DNA of 64,000 nucleotides from an uncultured Oscillospiraceae bacterium (GCA_910587505.1 CAJULD010000005.1:39477-103476); one strand, 5' to 3'; shown: positions 32,264 through 41,678, counted from the stretch's first letter. Numbers and translations are program-made. Notes: generated by a model from the letters alone, not told the origin.

Positions 32264-34523
32264 CGACCCCCGGACAGAGGGGCGGCTCCTGCTGCTGGCG
32301 GCAGATTTCCTGACGGTGCTGCTGCTGACGGCGGGCTCCGTGCTGTCCTTCCTCTCCGCCTACGGACCGGCGGTGGACCGGGGCGCGGTGCTGGCCTTCT
32401 GCGTGCTCTCCTCCGCCGTATCCGCGGCGGTGCACAGCCTGACCCGGCCCTGGTGGTCTGCCGCTCTGGCGGGGATGATGGGGCTGTGTTTCTTTCTGGC
32501 GTGGGAAGAGATCTCTCCGGTTCTGAACTGGCTGGGGTGGAAAATGGGCCTGCTGCCCGTTCCCGCCGGACTTTTGACCTCCGCCATGGATGGGGAGGTG
32601 TTTTTGCCTGTATTTCTGCTGCTGTGCGCCGTGTCGGCCTGGACGATGGGCTGGATGGCAGTGCGGGTGCGGCGATGGTATCTTGCGGCGTTGCTGAGCT
32701 TCACGCCGCTGCTGCCCGCCATTCAGGAGGGCGTTCTGCCCGGGTGGGGGGCCATGCTGGCGGCCTTTGCCGGGTGGGGGGCCATGCTGCTGACCGCCCT
32801 GTACGGCCGGCGGGACGCCGGCGGCCTGGGCCGGGCCCGGCTGTTGAGCCTGACCGGCATGGGAGCGCTGATCCTGACGCTGGTCATGTTCCTGCCCAGG
32901 GAGGGCTACCTCCGGCCCCAGTGGGCCACCGACGCCAGGACCAGTATGATCCGGGGGATCACCACCCGGCTGGAGCGCTTTCTGGACATGGAGGCGCTCA
33001 ACGCCGGCCTCCTGGCGGATATTGGGCTGGACCTCAGTCTGCCGGAGGAGGGCGGCGGGACGGAGGGGAGCGGCGGCATCAGGGCGGCGGATGCCGCCGG
33101 GGCCTTCGGCGGTGGGCAGAGCCGCCGGGAAAACCTCCTGTCTGTGGGGCCCCGGCAGTACCGGGGCCGGGAGATTATGACGCTGGAGACGGCACAGCCG
33201 GGGCCTGGGCGGCTCTATCTGCTGGGCGGTACGCTGGGCGTCTACACCGGCGAGAGCTGGGAGAGCGGCGAGGAGCTGTCGGAGGGGCGCCGGGCTTCCT
33301 TCTATCCCGCGCTGACCGCGCCGGAGGGGGCGGATGAATACACCATGACCATTTTCCACGCCGCCTACCAGGGCGTCAACTACTACCCCTACCGGCTGAC
33401 GGCGGGCGGGCAGCCGGACGAGGGCGGTGTGCTCACCCTGCCGGAGGATCAGGAGGGCCTGCTGCCTTTCCGGCGGCGGAGCTATTATGTGGATTATCTC
33501 CCCGGCGGGCCGGAGGATGGCTTTACGCCCCTCTCTTCCCACGGAGAGGAGGAGCAGACCTGGTACCGGAGCGCGGCCTTCCGCTCCCGCTATCTGGCCG
33601 TGCCCGCCGGGCTGGAGACCGCTCTGGAGCCGTTGCTGGGGGAGCTGGGGCAAATAGAGGTCCCGGAGAATCCGGACCTGCCGGAGCAGTTCCGGGAGCC
33701 GGTGGCCGCCGCGGCACGGACGGCGGCGCTGCTGGAAACGCTGGCGGTCTATGATCTGAACACCCCGGCCATGGAGCGGGGGGCGGATTTTGTGGAGCAC
33801 TTCCTGACGGAGGGCCGGGGCTACTGCGTCCACTTTGCCACCGCCGGAGCCATGCTGCTGCGGATGCAGGGGATTCCCGCCCGGTACGCGGCGGGCTACA
33901 CTGCGTCGCTGAACGGTCAGGGGGTCGGCCGGGTGCTGGACAGCGACGCCCACGCCTGGGTGGAAATCTACCTGGAGGGCTACGGCTGGTACCCGGTGGA
34001 GATGACGCCCGGCTATGGAGGCGGCGCGTCCGGCGTGGAGCTGACGGGCGCTCCGGAGGCGGAGGACTCCGACGAACCGGACGAACCCGAGGCGGAGGAG
34101 CCGCCGGAGGAGGAATCCCCGGAGGACGCGTCCCCGGAGGAGCTGCCGGGGAACATCCCGCCGGAGGGGGAGGCCGCGGGGAGCGGCGTTTCCTGGGGGA
34201 CGCTGGGAAAAATCGCGCTGCTTCCTGCCGTACCGGGCGGCGTGTACGCGCTGGCGCTGCTGCTGAGGCGGCGGGAGCGGGAGAGCGGGGACACCAACCG
34301 CTCTGCCCTGCGGGCCTACCGCCGCTATCGCCGGACGCTCCGCTGGGGTGGAGCGGAGGATGAGACGCTGGAGGCGCTGGGCCGCAAGGCCAGATTCAGT
34401 CAGCACACTCTGACGGCGGAGGAGCGGGAGGAGGCCTGGCGGTGTCTGGAGAGCGCCGCAGTGGCGATGAAGGGCCGGCGGCGGACCCGCTGGATCGCTG
34501 TGCTGCTGAGGCCGTGGCTTTGA
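32250..34523 (+). CDS. TgpA-like transmembrane transglutaminase-family protein
   Basis: 757 residues. About six membrane helices in the first 200 residues, a large extracytoplasmic region with a transglutaminase-like core, an acidic Pro/Glu linker at about 600-635, a further membrane helix near 645-670 and a cytoplasmic tail. Catalytic triad candidates are Cys526 in GRGYCVHFATAGAMLL, His568 in DAHAWVEIYL and Glu584 in PVEMTPGY, which replaces the usual Asp. Start ATG 32250 follows AAGGAGG. Third gene of the MoxR operon. Substrate unknown; cross-linking or proteolysis of envelope proteins is plausible. Confidence 0.88.
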   Translation: MGVLDDPRTEGRLLLLAADFLTVLLLTAGSVLSFLSAYGPAVDRGAVLAFCVLSSAVSAAVHSLTRPWWSAALAGMMGLCFFLAWEEISPVLNWLGWKMGLLPVPAGLLTSAMDGEVFLPVFLLLCAVSAWTMGWMAVRVRRWYLAALLSFTPLLPAIQEGVLPGWGAMLAAFAGWGAMLLTALYGRRDAGGLGRARLLSLTGMGALILTLVMFLPREGYLRPQWATDARTSMIRGITTRLERFLDMEALNAGLLADIGLDLSLPEEGGGTEGSGGIRAADAAGAFGGGQSRRENLLSVGPRQYRGREIMTLETAQPGPGRLYLLGGTLGVYTGESWESGEELSEGRRASFYPALTAPEGADEYTMTIFHAAYQGVNYYPYRLTAGGQPDEGGVLTLPEDQEGLLPFRRRSYYVDYLPGGPEDGFTPLSSHGEEEQTWYRSAAFRSRYLAVPAGLETALEPLLGELGQIEVPENPDLPEQFREPVAAAARTAALLETLAVYDLNTPAMERGADFVEHFLTEGRGYCVHFATAGAMLLRMQGIPARYAAGYTASLNGQGVGRVLDSDAHAWVEIYLEGYGWYPVEMTPGYGGGASGVELTGAPEAEDSDEPDEPEAEEPPEEESPEDASPEELPGNIPPEGEAAGSGVSWGTLGKIALLPAVPGGVYALALLLRRRERESGDTNRSALRAYRRYRRTLRWGGAEDETLEALGRKARFSQHTLTAEEREEAWRCLESAAVAMKGRRRTRWIAVLLRPWL

Positions 34524-34528
34524 GGGCC

Positions 34529-34678
34529 ATGCTTTTTCCCGAAAAGAGAACGTATCAAAATATGAAATTGCGGTTTGCTGCCCCGCAGGAATTTTCCGAA
34601 CGGTTAGAGACTGTACTGGGGGACGCTGGCATGGACGAAAAAATCCTGACGGTTAATGGGAAGCCCGCTGGGGCGTGA
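34529..34678 (+). other. short ORF of uncertain status
   Basis: A 49-codon frame (MLFPEKRTYQNMKLRFAAPQ...) with no good ribosome-binding site, 5 bp after the transglutaminase stop. Coding-like residues seem to continue in another frame after its stop (34680-34760), so it may be a frameshifted remnant. I recognise no family. Confidence 0.25.
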
Positions 34679-34769
34679 AGTACTGGTCCAAAACGCGGAG
34701 CTTCTGGCATATCTCCGGGAGCGCAGCGGGAAAACCGCCTGCCGGATAAAATTGGCAGACGGTTTCCTC

Positions 34770-34798
34770 TTGGCAAATATTTGCCGGAGTAGTATACT
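34770..34798 (+). promoter_or_regulatory. promoter of the DUF3810 gene
   Basis: TTGGCA (34770-34775), 17-bp spacer, TATACT (34793-34798). The leader behind it holds two dispersed repeats (34799-34821 and 34822-34865). Confidence 0.65.
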
Positions 34799-34821
34799 TA
34801 TAACAATCATCAGAATTCCTG
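34799..34821. repeat. 23-bp dispersed repeat, copy 1
   Basis: Matches 39699-39721 at 22 of 23 positions (TATA-A/G-CAATCATCAGAATTCCTG). Both copies sit at promoters, this one just behind a -10 element. Confidence 0.6.
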
Positions 34822-34865
34822 AAAGTTCTTTTTGATACTTTTTCTTTCAGGAAAAAGTATACAGA
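34822..34865 (+). repeat. dispersed TTTTTGATAC hairpin element, copy A
   Basis: Contains CTTTTTGATACTTTTTC and its imperfect complement GGAAAAAGTAT, a stem-loop. The same element in inverse orientation is at 61792-61833. Confidence 0.6.
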
Positions 34866-34901
34866 CCAAAAATCCGGCGGATAAACAGACAGGAGGGCTC
34901 C

Positions 34902-35981
34902 ATGAAGGCATTTCTCAGGCGGCACAGGGCGGTACATATCTGGCTGGCGGGGGTACTGGCGCTGTTTGGCGTATACTGGTGCGCCATCAGCAGCAGGGAG
35001 GCGGCCAACGCCGTTTCCTCGGCGACCCAGCGTCTGAAGGACGGCTACGCCCGGCTGTGGTACCTGTTCCCCTTCTCGGTGGTGGAGTGGTTCTATGTGG
35101 CCTTCATCCTGGGGATGGGCGCGTGGCTTGTGGTGCTGTTTTGCCGGCTGCGGACCTGGAAGGGGCGGCGGCTTCAGGGCGCCTATGGCTGCGTGATGGG
35201 AATGCTTTGTCTGTGGCTGACGGCCTGCGGGCTGTACTGTGTGGGCTGGGGCGTCAACTACTACGCCGACGGCTTTCAGGAAAAAAGCGGCATCTACGCC
35301 CGGCCGGTGGCCGTGGAGGAGCTGACCCGGGTAACCGCTTATTTTGCGGAGATGCTGGCGGAGACGGAGGACCAGGTTCCCCGGGACGAAAACGGGATTT
35401 TTGCCGTGCCCAGAGAGGAGATTTTTGCCGCCAGCACCGGCGTATACGACAACCTCTCCCGGGAATTTCCCTTTCTGAAGCGGGAGGACCGGGTACCCAA
35501 AAAGATGCTTTTTTCCCGCCTGTTCAGCGCCATGAACTTCACGGGCTTCTACAGTCCCTACACCGGGGAATCCAGCCTGAACGTGGACAGCCCGGCCTGT
35601 CTGCTTCCGGCCAACATCGCCCATGAGCTGGCCCACCAGCGGGGTATCGCGCCGGAGCAGGAGTGCAACTTCCTGGCCATTGCCGCCGCCACGTCCTCCG
35701 ATGACGCGGCCTACCGGTATTCCGGGTACCTGATGGGGTTCATCCACCTGTCCAACGCCCTTTACCGGGCAGACCGCGACCTCTGGGCGGCGTACCGCTC
35801 CGGCCTGCCGGAGCACGTGCAGGCGGATCTTGCGGATCACAGCGCGTACTGGGCCCGGTTTGACGGGCTTACCGCCCAGGTCAGCACCCGGATCTACGAC
35901 TCGTCTCTGAAATCCTACGGGCAGGCAGACGGGATACAAAGCTACGGCACGGTGGTGGACCTGCTGACGGCGTACTATTGA
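34902..35981 (+). CDS. DUF3810 membrane protein with HELAH motif
   Basis: 359 residues: three N-terminal membrane helices (about 12-30, 55-85, 95-118), then a soluble domain. NFTGFYSPYTGESSLNVDSP and ANIAHELAHQRGIAPEQECNF near residues 212-258 are the DUF3810 core; the HELAH motif with a downstream Glu is that of a zinc metallopeptidase, so a membrane-tethered protease is plausible but unproven for the family. It has its own promoter and is followed 16 bp later by the TrmO gene. Confidence 0.85.
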   Translation: MKAFLRRHRAVHIWLAGVLALFGVYWCAISSREAANAVSSATQRLKDGYARLWYLFPFSVVEWFYVAFILGMGAWLVVLFCRLRTWKGRRLQGAYGCVMGMLCLWLTACGLYCVGWGVNYYADGFQEKSGIYARPVAVEELTRVTAYFAEMLAETEDQVPRDENGIFAVPREEIFAASTGVYDNLSREFPFLKREDRVPKKMLFSRLFSAMNFTGFYSPYTGESSLNVDSPACLLPANIAHELAHQRGIAPEQECNFLAIAAATSSDDAAYRYSGYLMGFIHLSNALYRADRDLWAAYRSGLPEHVQADLADHSAYWARFDGLTAQVSTRIYDSSLKSYGQADGIQSYGTVVDLLTAYY

Positions 35982-35997
35982 AAAGGAGCCGGTATCG

Positions 35998-36681
35998 ATG
36001 GAGCAGCAGCACGCATTGCGGGTAATCGCCCATATTCACAGCGACTTCCCCACAAAATTTGGCATTCCCCGGCAGAGCGGACTGGTGGATGCCCTCCGGG
36101 CCGCAGTGATCTTTGAACCGGAGTACCGGAAACCGGAGGCGGTGCGGGGGCTGGAGGAATTTTCTCATATCTGGCTGATCTGGCAGTTTTCTCAGGCGGT
36201 GCGGGACGGGTGGTCCCCCACGGTGCGGCCGCCCCGTCTGGGCGGCAACGAGCGGGTGGGGGTGTTCGCCACCCGCTCGCCCTTCCGTCCCAACGCGCTG
36301 GGCCTGTCCGCCGTGCGCCTGGAGGGAATCGAGACGGATGGGAAGCTGGGACCGGTGCTCCGCGTGGCCGGAGCCGACCTGCTGGACGGCACCCCCATTT
36401 ATGACGTCAAGCCCTACCTGCCCTATGCCGACGCCTGGCCGGAGGCCGCCGGCGGCTTCACCGGACGCGCGCCCCGCCGCCTGCTGGCGGTGGACTGTCC
36501 GCCGGAAAAGCTGGAGCGGCTCCCGGCGGAGAAGCGGGAGGCCCTGCTGGCCGTTCTGGCCCAGGACCCCCGGCCGTCCTATCAGTCGGACCCGGAGCGG
36601 GTATACGGGATGGCCTTTGCGGGGGCGGAGGTGCGCTTCACCGTGCGGGACGGCGTGCTGACCGTGCGGGAGATTGCGTGA
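35998..36681 (+). CDS. trmO: tRNA (t6A37) N6-methyltransferase, TrmO family
   Basis: 227 residues. Methylates N6-threonylcarbamoyladenosine at position 37 of tRNAs reading ACY codons, using SAM. The N-terminal VIAHIHSDFPTKFGIPRQSGL, GLEEFSHIWLIWQF, the PPRLGGNERVGVFATRSPFRPNALGLSAVRL core and GADLLDGTPIYDVKPYLPYAD are diagnostic of the TsaA/TrmO beta-barrel; a C-terminal extension of about 80 residues matches longer members. It lies 16 bp after the DUF3810 gene and 17 bp before the YdeI gene, so all three may be one transcript. Confidence 0.93.
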   Translation: MEQQHALRVIAHIHSDFPTKFGIPRQSGLVDALRAAVIFEPEYRKPEAVRGLEEFSHIWLIWQFSQAVRDGWSPTVRPPRLGGNERVGVFATRSPFRPNALGLSAVRLEGIETDGKLGPVLRVAGADLLDGTPIYDVKPYLPYADAWPEAAGGFTGRAPRRLLAVDCPPEKLERLPAEKREALLAVLAQDPRPSYQSDPERVYGMAFAGAEVRFTVRDGVLTVREIA

Positions 36682-36698
36682 AAAGGGAGGGACGCGTT

Positions 36699-37259
36699 AT
36701 GAGCGATATTATGGAATTTGCCAGCCGGGAAGCGTTCCGGGCGTGGCTTTCCCGGAATTGCCGGACAGGCGGCGGCATCTGGATTTTATTTGGCAAGGCC
36801 GGAGGACCCAAAACGATCCGGCCGGGAGAAGCGCTGGAGGAAGCGCTGTGCTTCGGGTGGATCGACGGGCAGATGCAGCGGATCGATGAAAAATCCTATA
36901 AGAAATATTTTGCCATGCGCCGTGAAAACAGCAGATGGTCGGAGAAAAACAGGGCTCTGGCCCGGATGCTGGAGGAGCGGGGGCTGATGACCGATTCCGG
37001 CAGGGAGAAAATCGAGGAGGCAAAAAAGAACGGGCAGTGGAGCGCCCCGCCGCCTGCCGCGATTACGGAGGAACAGATCCTTCAGCTTTCCGCGGTCCTC
37101 AGGGAGTATGAACCCGCCTTCACAAATTTTCAGGCGATGTCTCCGTCCGTAAAGAAGACCTGCGCGCGGGCATATTTTGACGCGAAGACGGATGCCGGAC
37201 GAAAGCGCCGGGTCGCCTGGATGGTGGACCGGCTCAATCGGAATCTGAAGCCCATGTAA
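36699..37259 (+). CDS. YdeI/OmpD-associated family protein
   Basis: 186 residues with the YdeI hallmarks: F-x-x-WL, GIWILFGKAG, EEALCFGWIDGQM near residue 50, then KKYFAMRRENSRWSEKN and the helical tail containing SPSVKKTCARAYFDAKTDAGRKRRV. The family has been linked to stress or peptide resistance in a few bacteria, but its biochemistry is not defined. Start ATG 36699 has an AAAGGGAGG site. Last gene of the DUF3810-trmO group; a dispersed inverted-repeat element follows at once. Confidence 0.85.
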   Translation: MSDIMEFASREAFRAWLSRNCRTGGGIWILFGKAGGPKTIRPGEALEEALCFGWIDGQMQRIDEKSYKKYFAMRRENSRWSEKNRALARMLEERGLMTDSGREKIEEAKKNGQWSAPPPAAITEEQILQLSAVLREYEPAFTNFQAMSPSVKKTCARAYFDAKTDAGRKRRVAWMVDRLNRNLKPM

Positions 37260-37263
37260 GAAG

Positions 37264-37345
37264 CTGTATTCACAATCAGGGGATGCCGGATGGACGGGGA
37301 GTTTTCCCGTCAGACGGCGTGCGGAGATTGTGAATACAGGCTCTG
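37264..37345. repeat. dispersed inverted-repeat element, copy 1 (MITE-like)
   Basis: 14-bp perfect terminal inverted repeats (CTGTATTCACAATC at 37264-37277; complement at 37326-37339) around an inner hairpin (37293-37298 with 37306-37311). It shares its first inner 20 bases with 26682-26701 and its right end with 48529-48544. No coding capacity. Confidence 0.65.
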
Positions 37346-37451
37346 ATACCTTTTGCAGAGTTGTCCTGCGCTGTGCCGTTACAGCATGAACTGATACTCC
37401 CGGCGGGCTGCGTCATGCGGCCCGCCGGGAGTTTTGCGCATTATCGTCGAA

Positions 37452-39548
37452 TCACTTTACGGAAAACAGCAGCTCGGTGTAGCTGGGATAGGGCCACGCA
37501 TCGCTGGCGGTGATGTCCTCCAGCGCGTCCACCGCCTCCCGCAGCCTGCCCATGATCTCAAAGACGGTGTAGCGGTAGTAATGGGCGGCCGCGTAGGCGT
37601 CCTCCCCCCTGGGAGCGGCCATGGCCGCCTCCAGCGCCCGGGTTTCCTTCATCATTTCGGCGGAGAGACGGGACAGCTCCCTGAGCAGACGCTCTTCATC
37701 GGAGCAGTCCAGGTCCGCCAGCACGGCCCTTTTGGCCGCCACGCCGGAGGCGGTAGCTCCGGAGAAGGCGCACACGGCGGGGAAGATGTTCCGGTTCACC
37801 ATGTCGATCATGGTCCGGGCCTCGATGCCGACGACCTCGCAGTAGTTTTCCAGATGGATCTCGTTCCGGGCCCGGAGCTCCTCCTCGGTGAAGACATGGT
37901 GCTTGCTGAAGAGCTCGATGTGCCTGGGCTGGACGTAGGTTTTCAGCGCGTCGGCGGTACAGGTCAGGTTGCTGAGGCCCCGCTTTTTTGCCTCCTCCAC
38001 CCAGGCGTCCTCATAGCCGTTGCCGTTGAAGATGATCCGCTGATGCTCGGTGAAGGCCCGCTGGACCAGATCGTGAAGGGCGGTGTTGAAGTCCGCCGCC
38101 CCCTCCAGCTCGTCTGCAAACCGGCCCAGCTCCTCGGCCATGATGGTGTTCAGGGCCACGTTGGGCCCGGTGATGGACTGGCTGGAGCCCAGCATCCGGA
38201 ACTCGAACTTGTTGCCGGTGAAGGCCAGGGGGGAGGTGCGGTTGCGGTCGGTGGTGTCCTGCGGGATGGGGGGCAGGGCGTCCACGCCGATGGAGATGCT
38301 CTTCATCCGCTGGTCCACATACCTGGTGCCGTGAATGATGGCGTCCACGATGGCGGTCAGCTCGTCGCCCAGGAACACGGAGAGGATGGCCGGCGGGGCT
38401 TCCTGCGCGCCCAGCCGGTGGTCGTTGCCGGGGTTGGCCACAGAGCAGCGCAGCAGGTCCTGGTATTCGTCCACGCCTTTGATGAACGCCGCCAGAAACA
38501 GCAGGAACCGGGCGTTCTGACTGGGGGTGGAGCCGGGCTTGAAGAGGTTGTGCCCGGTGTCGGTGGAGAGGGACCAGTTGTCGTGCTTGCCGGAGCCGTT
38601 GACTCCGGCGAAGGGCTTCTCATGGAGCAGGCACACCATGTTGTGCCGTCCGGCCACCTTCTTCATGATCTCCATGGTCAGCTGGTTGTGGTCGCAGGCG
38701 GTGTTGGCGTCGGAGTAGATGGGGGCCAGCTCGTGCTGGGCGGGGGCCACCTCATTGTGCTTGGTCCTGGCCAGGATGCCCAGCTTCCACAGCTCCTCGT
38801 CCAGCTCCTTCATATAGGCGGCCACACGGGGCTTGATGGTGCCGAAGTAATGGTCCTCCAGCTCCTGCCCCTTGGGGGGCTTGGCGCCGAAGAGGGTCCG
38901 GCCGGTGAGGATCAGGTCCTCCCGCCGGTTGAATACGTCCTTGTCAATGAGGAAGTATTCCTGCTCGGAGCCCACCTGGCTGACCACCTTTTTCACGTCC
39001 GTATCGCCGAAGAGGCGCAGCACCCGCACCGCCTGACGGCTCAGCTCGTCCATGGAGCGCAGCAGAGGGGTCTTCTTGTCCAGGGCCTGCCCGCTGTAGG
39101 AACAGAAGATGGTGGGGATGCAGAGGCTGCCGTCCTTGATGAAGGCAAAGGAGGTGGGGTCCCAGGCGGTGTAGCCGCGGGCCTCGAAGGTGGCCCGGAG
39201 GCCCCCGGAGGGGAAGGAGGAGGCGTCGGGCTCACCACGGACCAGCTCCTTGCCGGAAAAGCCCATGAGCACCTGACCGGGGCTGTCGGGGGTGATGAAG
39301 CTGTCGTGCTTCTCGGCGGTGACGCCGGTCATGGGCTGGAACCAGTGGGTATAGTGGGTGGCCCCGTGGTCCATGGCCCAGTTTTTCATTTCCGCGGCCA
39401 TCTCGTGGGCGGTTTCCAGAGAGAGGGGGGTGCCCTCCTCCACGCATTTTTTCCACGCCCGGTAGCAGGTGGCGGAAAGACGCTGTTTCATGACGTTCTC
39501 ATTGAACACCAGACTGCCGAACAGTTCCGTTACTTTTTCCTTAGCCAT
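37452..39548 (-). CDS. glnN: glutamine synthetase, type III (GlnN)
   Basis: Makes glutamine from glutamate, ammonia and ATP. 698 residues, the GSIII size rather than about 450 for GSI. Motifs: VGSEQEYFLID (metal Glu), ARTKHNEVAPAQHELAPI, VNGSGKHDNWS (ATP/metal), DRNRTSPLAFTGNKFEFRMLGSS and FNGNGYEDAW. Start MAKEKVTELFGSL at 39548 follows AAAGGAGC; the frame is open upstream but without homology. Promoter at 39697-39725. Downstream of asnB on the same strand, so glutamine made here can feed the glutamine-dependent asparagine synthetase. Confidence 0.95.
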   Translation of the reverse strand: MAKEKVTELFGSLVFNENVMKQRLSATCYRAWKKCVEEGTPLSLETAHEMAAEMKNWAMDHGATHYTHWFQPMTGVTAEKHDSFITPDSPGQVLMGFSGKELVRGEPDASSFPSGGLRATFEARGYTAWDPTSFAFIKDGSLCIPTIFCSYSGQALDKKTPLLRSMDELSRQAVRVLRLFGDTDVKKVVSQVGSEQEYFLIDKDVFNRREDLILTGRTLFGAKPPKGQELEDHYFGTIKPRVAAYMKELDEELWKLGILARTKHNEVAPAQHELAPIYSDANTACDHNQLTMEIMKKVAGRHNMVCLLHEKPFAGVNGSGKHDNWSLSTDTGHNLFKPGSTPSQNARFLLFLAAFIKGVDEYQDLLRCSVANPGNDHRLGAQEAPPAILSVFLGDELTAIVDAIIHGTRYVDQRMKSISIGVDALPPIPQDTTDRNRTSPLAFTGNKFEFRMLGSSQSITGPNVALNTIMAEELGRFADELEGAADFNTALHDLVQRAFTEHQRIIFNGNGYEDAWVEEAKKRGLSNLTCTADALKTYVQPRHIELFSKHHVFTEEELRARNEIHLENYCEVVGIEARTMIDMVNRNIFPAVCAFSGATASGVAAKRAVLADLDCSDEERLLRELSRLSAEMMKETRALEAAMAAPRGEDAYAAAHYYRYTVFEIMGRLREAVDALEDITASDAWPYPSYTELLFSVK

Positions 39549-39696
39549 CGTTGTGCTCCTTTCTATCCTGCGGCGCTGCGCGCCGCGGCCGCTTTTTCTT
39601 CCTGTCCGATTCGCGCCTGCTTCTTCCGTAAAGCAGCAAAAGGTTACTTGGGGGGGCTTCGCCGCCCTTGAGAATCCCCCCCGGTGACGGGGGCTA

Positions 39697-39725
39697 TTTA
39701 TAGCAATCATCAGAATTCCTGGCAA
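39697..39725 (-). promoter_or_regulatory. promoter of glnN, built within a dispersed repeat
   Basis: On the minus strand TTGCCA (39720-39725), 17-bp spacer, TATAAA (39697-39702). The spacer is the 23-bp repeat shared with 34799-34821. A G/C-rich hairpin (39643-39690) lies in the leader. Confidence 0.6.
39699..39721. repeat. 23-bp dispersed repeat, copy 2
   Basis: One mismatch to 34799-34821. Forms the spacer of the glnN promoter. Confidence 0.6.
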
Positions 39726-39796
39726 AAGCTCAGGGGTACAAAGTGCGCGCATCCGCCGGGTTGAGAGAAGAAAATTGTCCCGTTCGCGCGCGGAGA

Positions 39797-41380
39797 TCAC
39801 TCCCCCGATGCCCCGTAATTGCTCAGCACCCGTGCGGAAGGATCATCCACGTTGCACCCCTCCCACTCCCGGTTGGGCATCCAGAAATCCGCCACCATTT
39901 CCGCCTGTCCGGGATAGTGCTTCTCAAAAATCTCCCGGTACAGCAGAGACTCCTTCGTAAAGGGCTTTGCGTGATACGCGTACTTCTCCGCGAGGGCCTG
40001 CCAGCTGTCGCCAAAGGTCCGCCCGGCGTAAGCCTTCAGATCGTCCGTCAGGCTGTGGCCCACCGCGTCGGAGAAGGCCGCCTTCTCCCGCTGGAGAATG
40101 GACTCCGGCAGATAGCCGCCCGCAAAGGCACGGCGGAGCAGATATTTCCCCTTGCCGTACACGTTGACCTTTTTGGCCGGATCGACGCTCATGACGTACT
40201 CCACGAAATCCAGATCCCCGAAGGGCACCCGGGCCTCCAGACTGTTGGCGGAGATGCACCGGTCCGCCCGGAGAACGTCGTACATGTGAATTTCCCGGAT
40301 GCGCTTTTCGCTCTCGGCCTGGAAGGCCTCCGGGGAGGGGGCGAAGTCGGTGTACTTGTACCCGAACAGCTCGTCGCTGATCTCCCCGGTGAGCAGCACC
40401 CGAATGCCGCTCTGCGCATGAATGGCCTTGCAGATCAGGTACATTCCCATGCCGGCCCGGATGGTGGTGATGTCATAGGTACCTAAAGTATAAATCAGTT
40501 CGTCCAGCGTGTCCAGTACATCTTGCCCGGTAATATAAATTTCGTGGTGGTTGCTGCCGATACAGTCCGCCACCTGCCTGGCGTACTTCAGGTCGATGGC
40601 GTCGGTGGACATGCCCACGGCAAAGGTTTCGATGGGCCGTCCCAGCAGCCGGGCTGCGACAGCGCACACCAGGGAGCTGTCCAGCCCGCCGGAGAGGAGG
40701 AAGCCCACCGGCACGTCCGCGTCCAGCCGCTTCTCCACGCCCAGAATCAGCTTCTCGCGGATGTTGGCGCACACGGTTTCCACATCATCGTCGCAGACCC
40801 TTTCCACGCGGGTCATGTCCCGGTAGCAGACAAATTTGCCGTCCCTGTAGTAGTGCCCCGGCGGAAACGGCATGATTTTCTCCGTCAGGCCCAGCAGGCT
40901 TTTGGGCTCGCTGGCAAAGAGAATGTGGCCGCTGCCGCTGTACCCGTAGTACAGGGGCCGGATGCCGATGGGGTCCCGTGCGGCGACGAAGCTGTCCGAC
41001 GGCCCGTCGTAGAGTACCATGGCGAACTCCGCGTCCAGCCTGGCGAACATCTCCGCGCCCTGCTCCCGCCACAGCGGCAGCAGCAGCTCGCAGTCGGACC
41101 CGCTGGCGAAGACATACCCCCTGCCCTCCAGCTCCCGCTTCAGCTTCCGGAAGCCGTACAGCTCCCCGTTGCACACCACGGCGCTGCCGTCCGGGGCGGT
41201 AAAGGGCTGCATACCGGCGGGCTCGGGGCCCATGATGCCCAGCCGGTGGAACAGCAGCGCTCCGGCGGGAAGCTTCAGCGACCTGCTGCCGTCGGGCCCC
41301 CGGTTTCTGGTGGCCGCGAAAGCCTTTTGCAGTTGGGACAGGGAAATGTCCGTGGACGTGTACCCCATGATGGAACACAT
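39797..41380 (-). CDS. asnB: asparagine synthetase (glutamine-hydrolysing)
   Basis: Amidates aspartate with glutamine nitrogen. 527 residues. Class II glutaminase domain starting MCSIMGY with catalytic Cys2, RNRGPDGS and NGELYGFRKL; then the ATP-pyrophosphatase domain with VGFLLSGGLDSSLVCA and LTGEISDELFGYKY, and YEVP-like FGDLDFVEYV near the end. Start at 41380 puts Cys at position 2, required for activity, and follows GGAGGTGC. The leader is a T-box with an asparagine specifier, so expression rises when tRNA-Asn is uncharged. Confidence 0.95.
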   Translation of the reverse strand: MCSIMGYTSTDISLSQLQKAFAATRNRGPDGSRSLKLPAGALLFHRLGIMGPEPAGMQPFTAPDGSAVVCNGELYGFRKLKRELEGRGYVFASGSDCELLLPLWREQGAEMFARLDAEFAMVLYDGPSDSFVAARDPIGIRPLYYGYSGSGHILFASEPKSLLGLTEKIMPFPPGHYYRDGKFVCYRDMTRVERVCDDDVETVCANIREKLILGVEKRLDADVPVGFLLSGGLDSSLVCAVAARLLGRPIETFAVGMSTDAIDLKYARQVADCIGSNHHEIYITGQDVLDTLDELIYTLGTYDITTIRAGMGMYLICKAIHAQSGIRVLLTGEISDELFGYKYTDFAPSPEAFQAESEKRIREIHMYDVLRADRCISANSLEARVPFGDLDFVEYVMSVDPAKKVNVYGKGKYLLRRAFAGGYLPESILQREKAAFSDAVGHSLTDDLKAYAGRTFGDSWQALAEKYAYHAKPFTKESLLYREIFEKHYPGQAEMVADFWMPNREWEGCNVDDPSARVLSNYGASGE

Positions 41381-41399
41381 AAAAAGCACCTCCGAATCA

Positions 41400-41672
41400 G
41401 CCGGCGTCTCTAAAATAAATTTCAGGACGAATCGCCGGAATCCGTGGTGCCACCTAATTTACCGCTGATGCGGTCACTTCGGCTCTAACAAGCCTGACGG
41501 CTGTAACGGGCCGTTCCCGTCGTCCCTAGTGAGCGGGTTCCCGCCGTTCGGGTTGAGGCTCCGGAGTGTTATTCGGAAGGACTCCGCCGCGGGGTTTCCA
41601 CTCTCCCCCGCTCACTGTGGGTGGCCGTCCAGGCTACTTCTCTCCATCTTCGCCGTTTGCGCTGTTTAATAT
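41400..41672 (-). promoter_or_regulatory. T-box leader of asnB (tRNA-Asn specifier)
   Basis: The conserved T-box sequence reads AGGTGGCACCACGG on the minus strand at 41443-41456. Upstream lies a long stem-I region with an AGTGAGCGGGGG/AACCCGCTCACTAG pairing and a specifier loop CGAAT-AAC-ACTCC; AAC (complement of 41568-41570) is an asparagine codon. Downstream the GCACC of the T-box can pair with GGTGC of the ribosome-binding site, and T5 falls between that site and ATG, so control may be translational rather than by a classical terminator. Confidence 0.85.
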
Positions 41673-41678
41673 GGGCGT

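Noticed and set aside
31962..34406. 814-codon open frame opposite the transglutaminase gene
   Set aside because: Gln/Arg/Pro-rich antisense translation without domains. The plus-strand operon is well supported.
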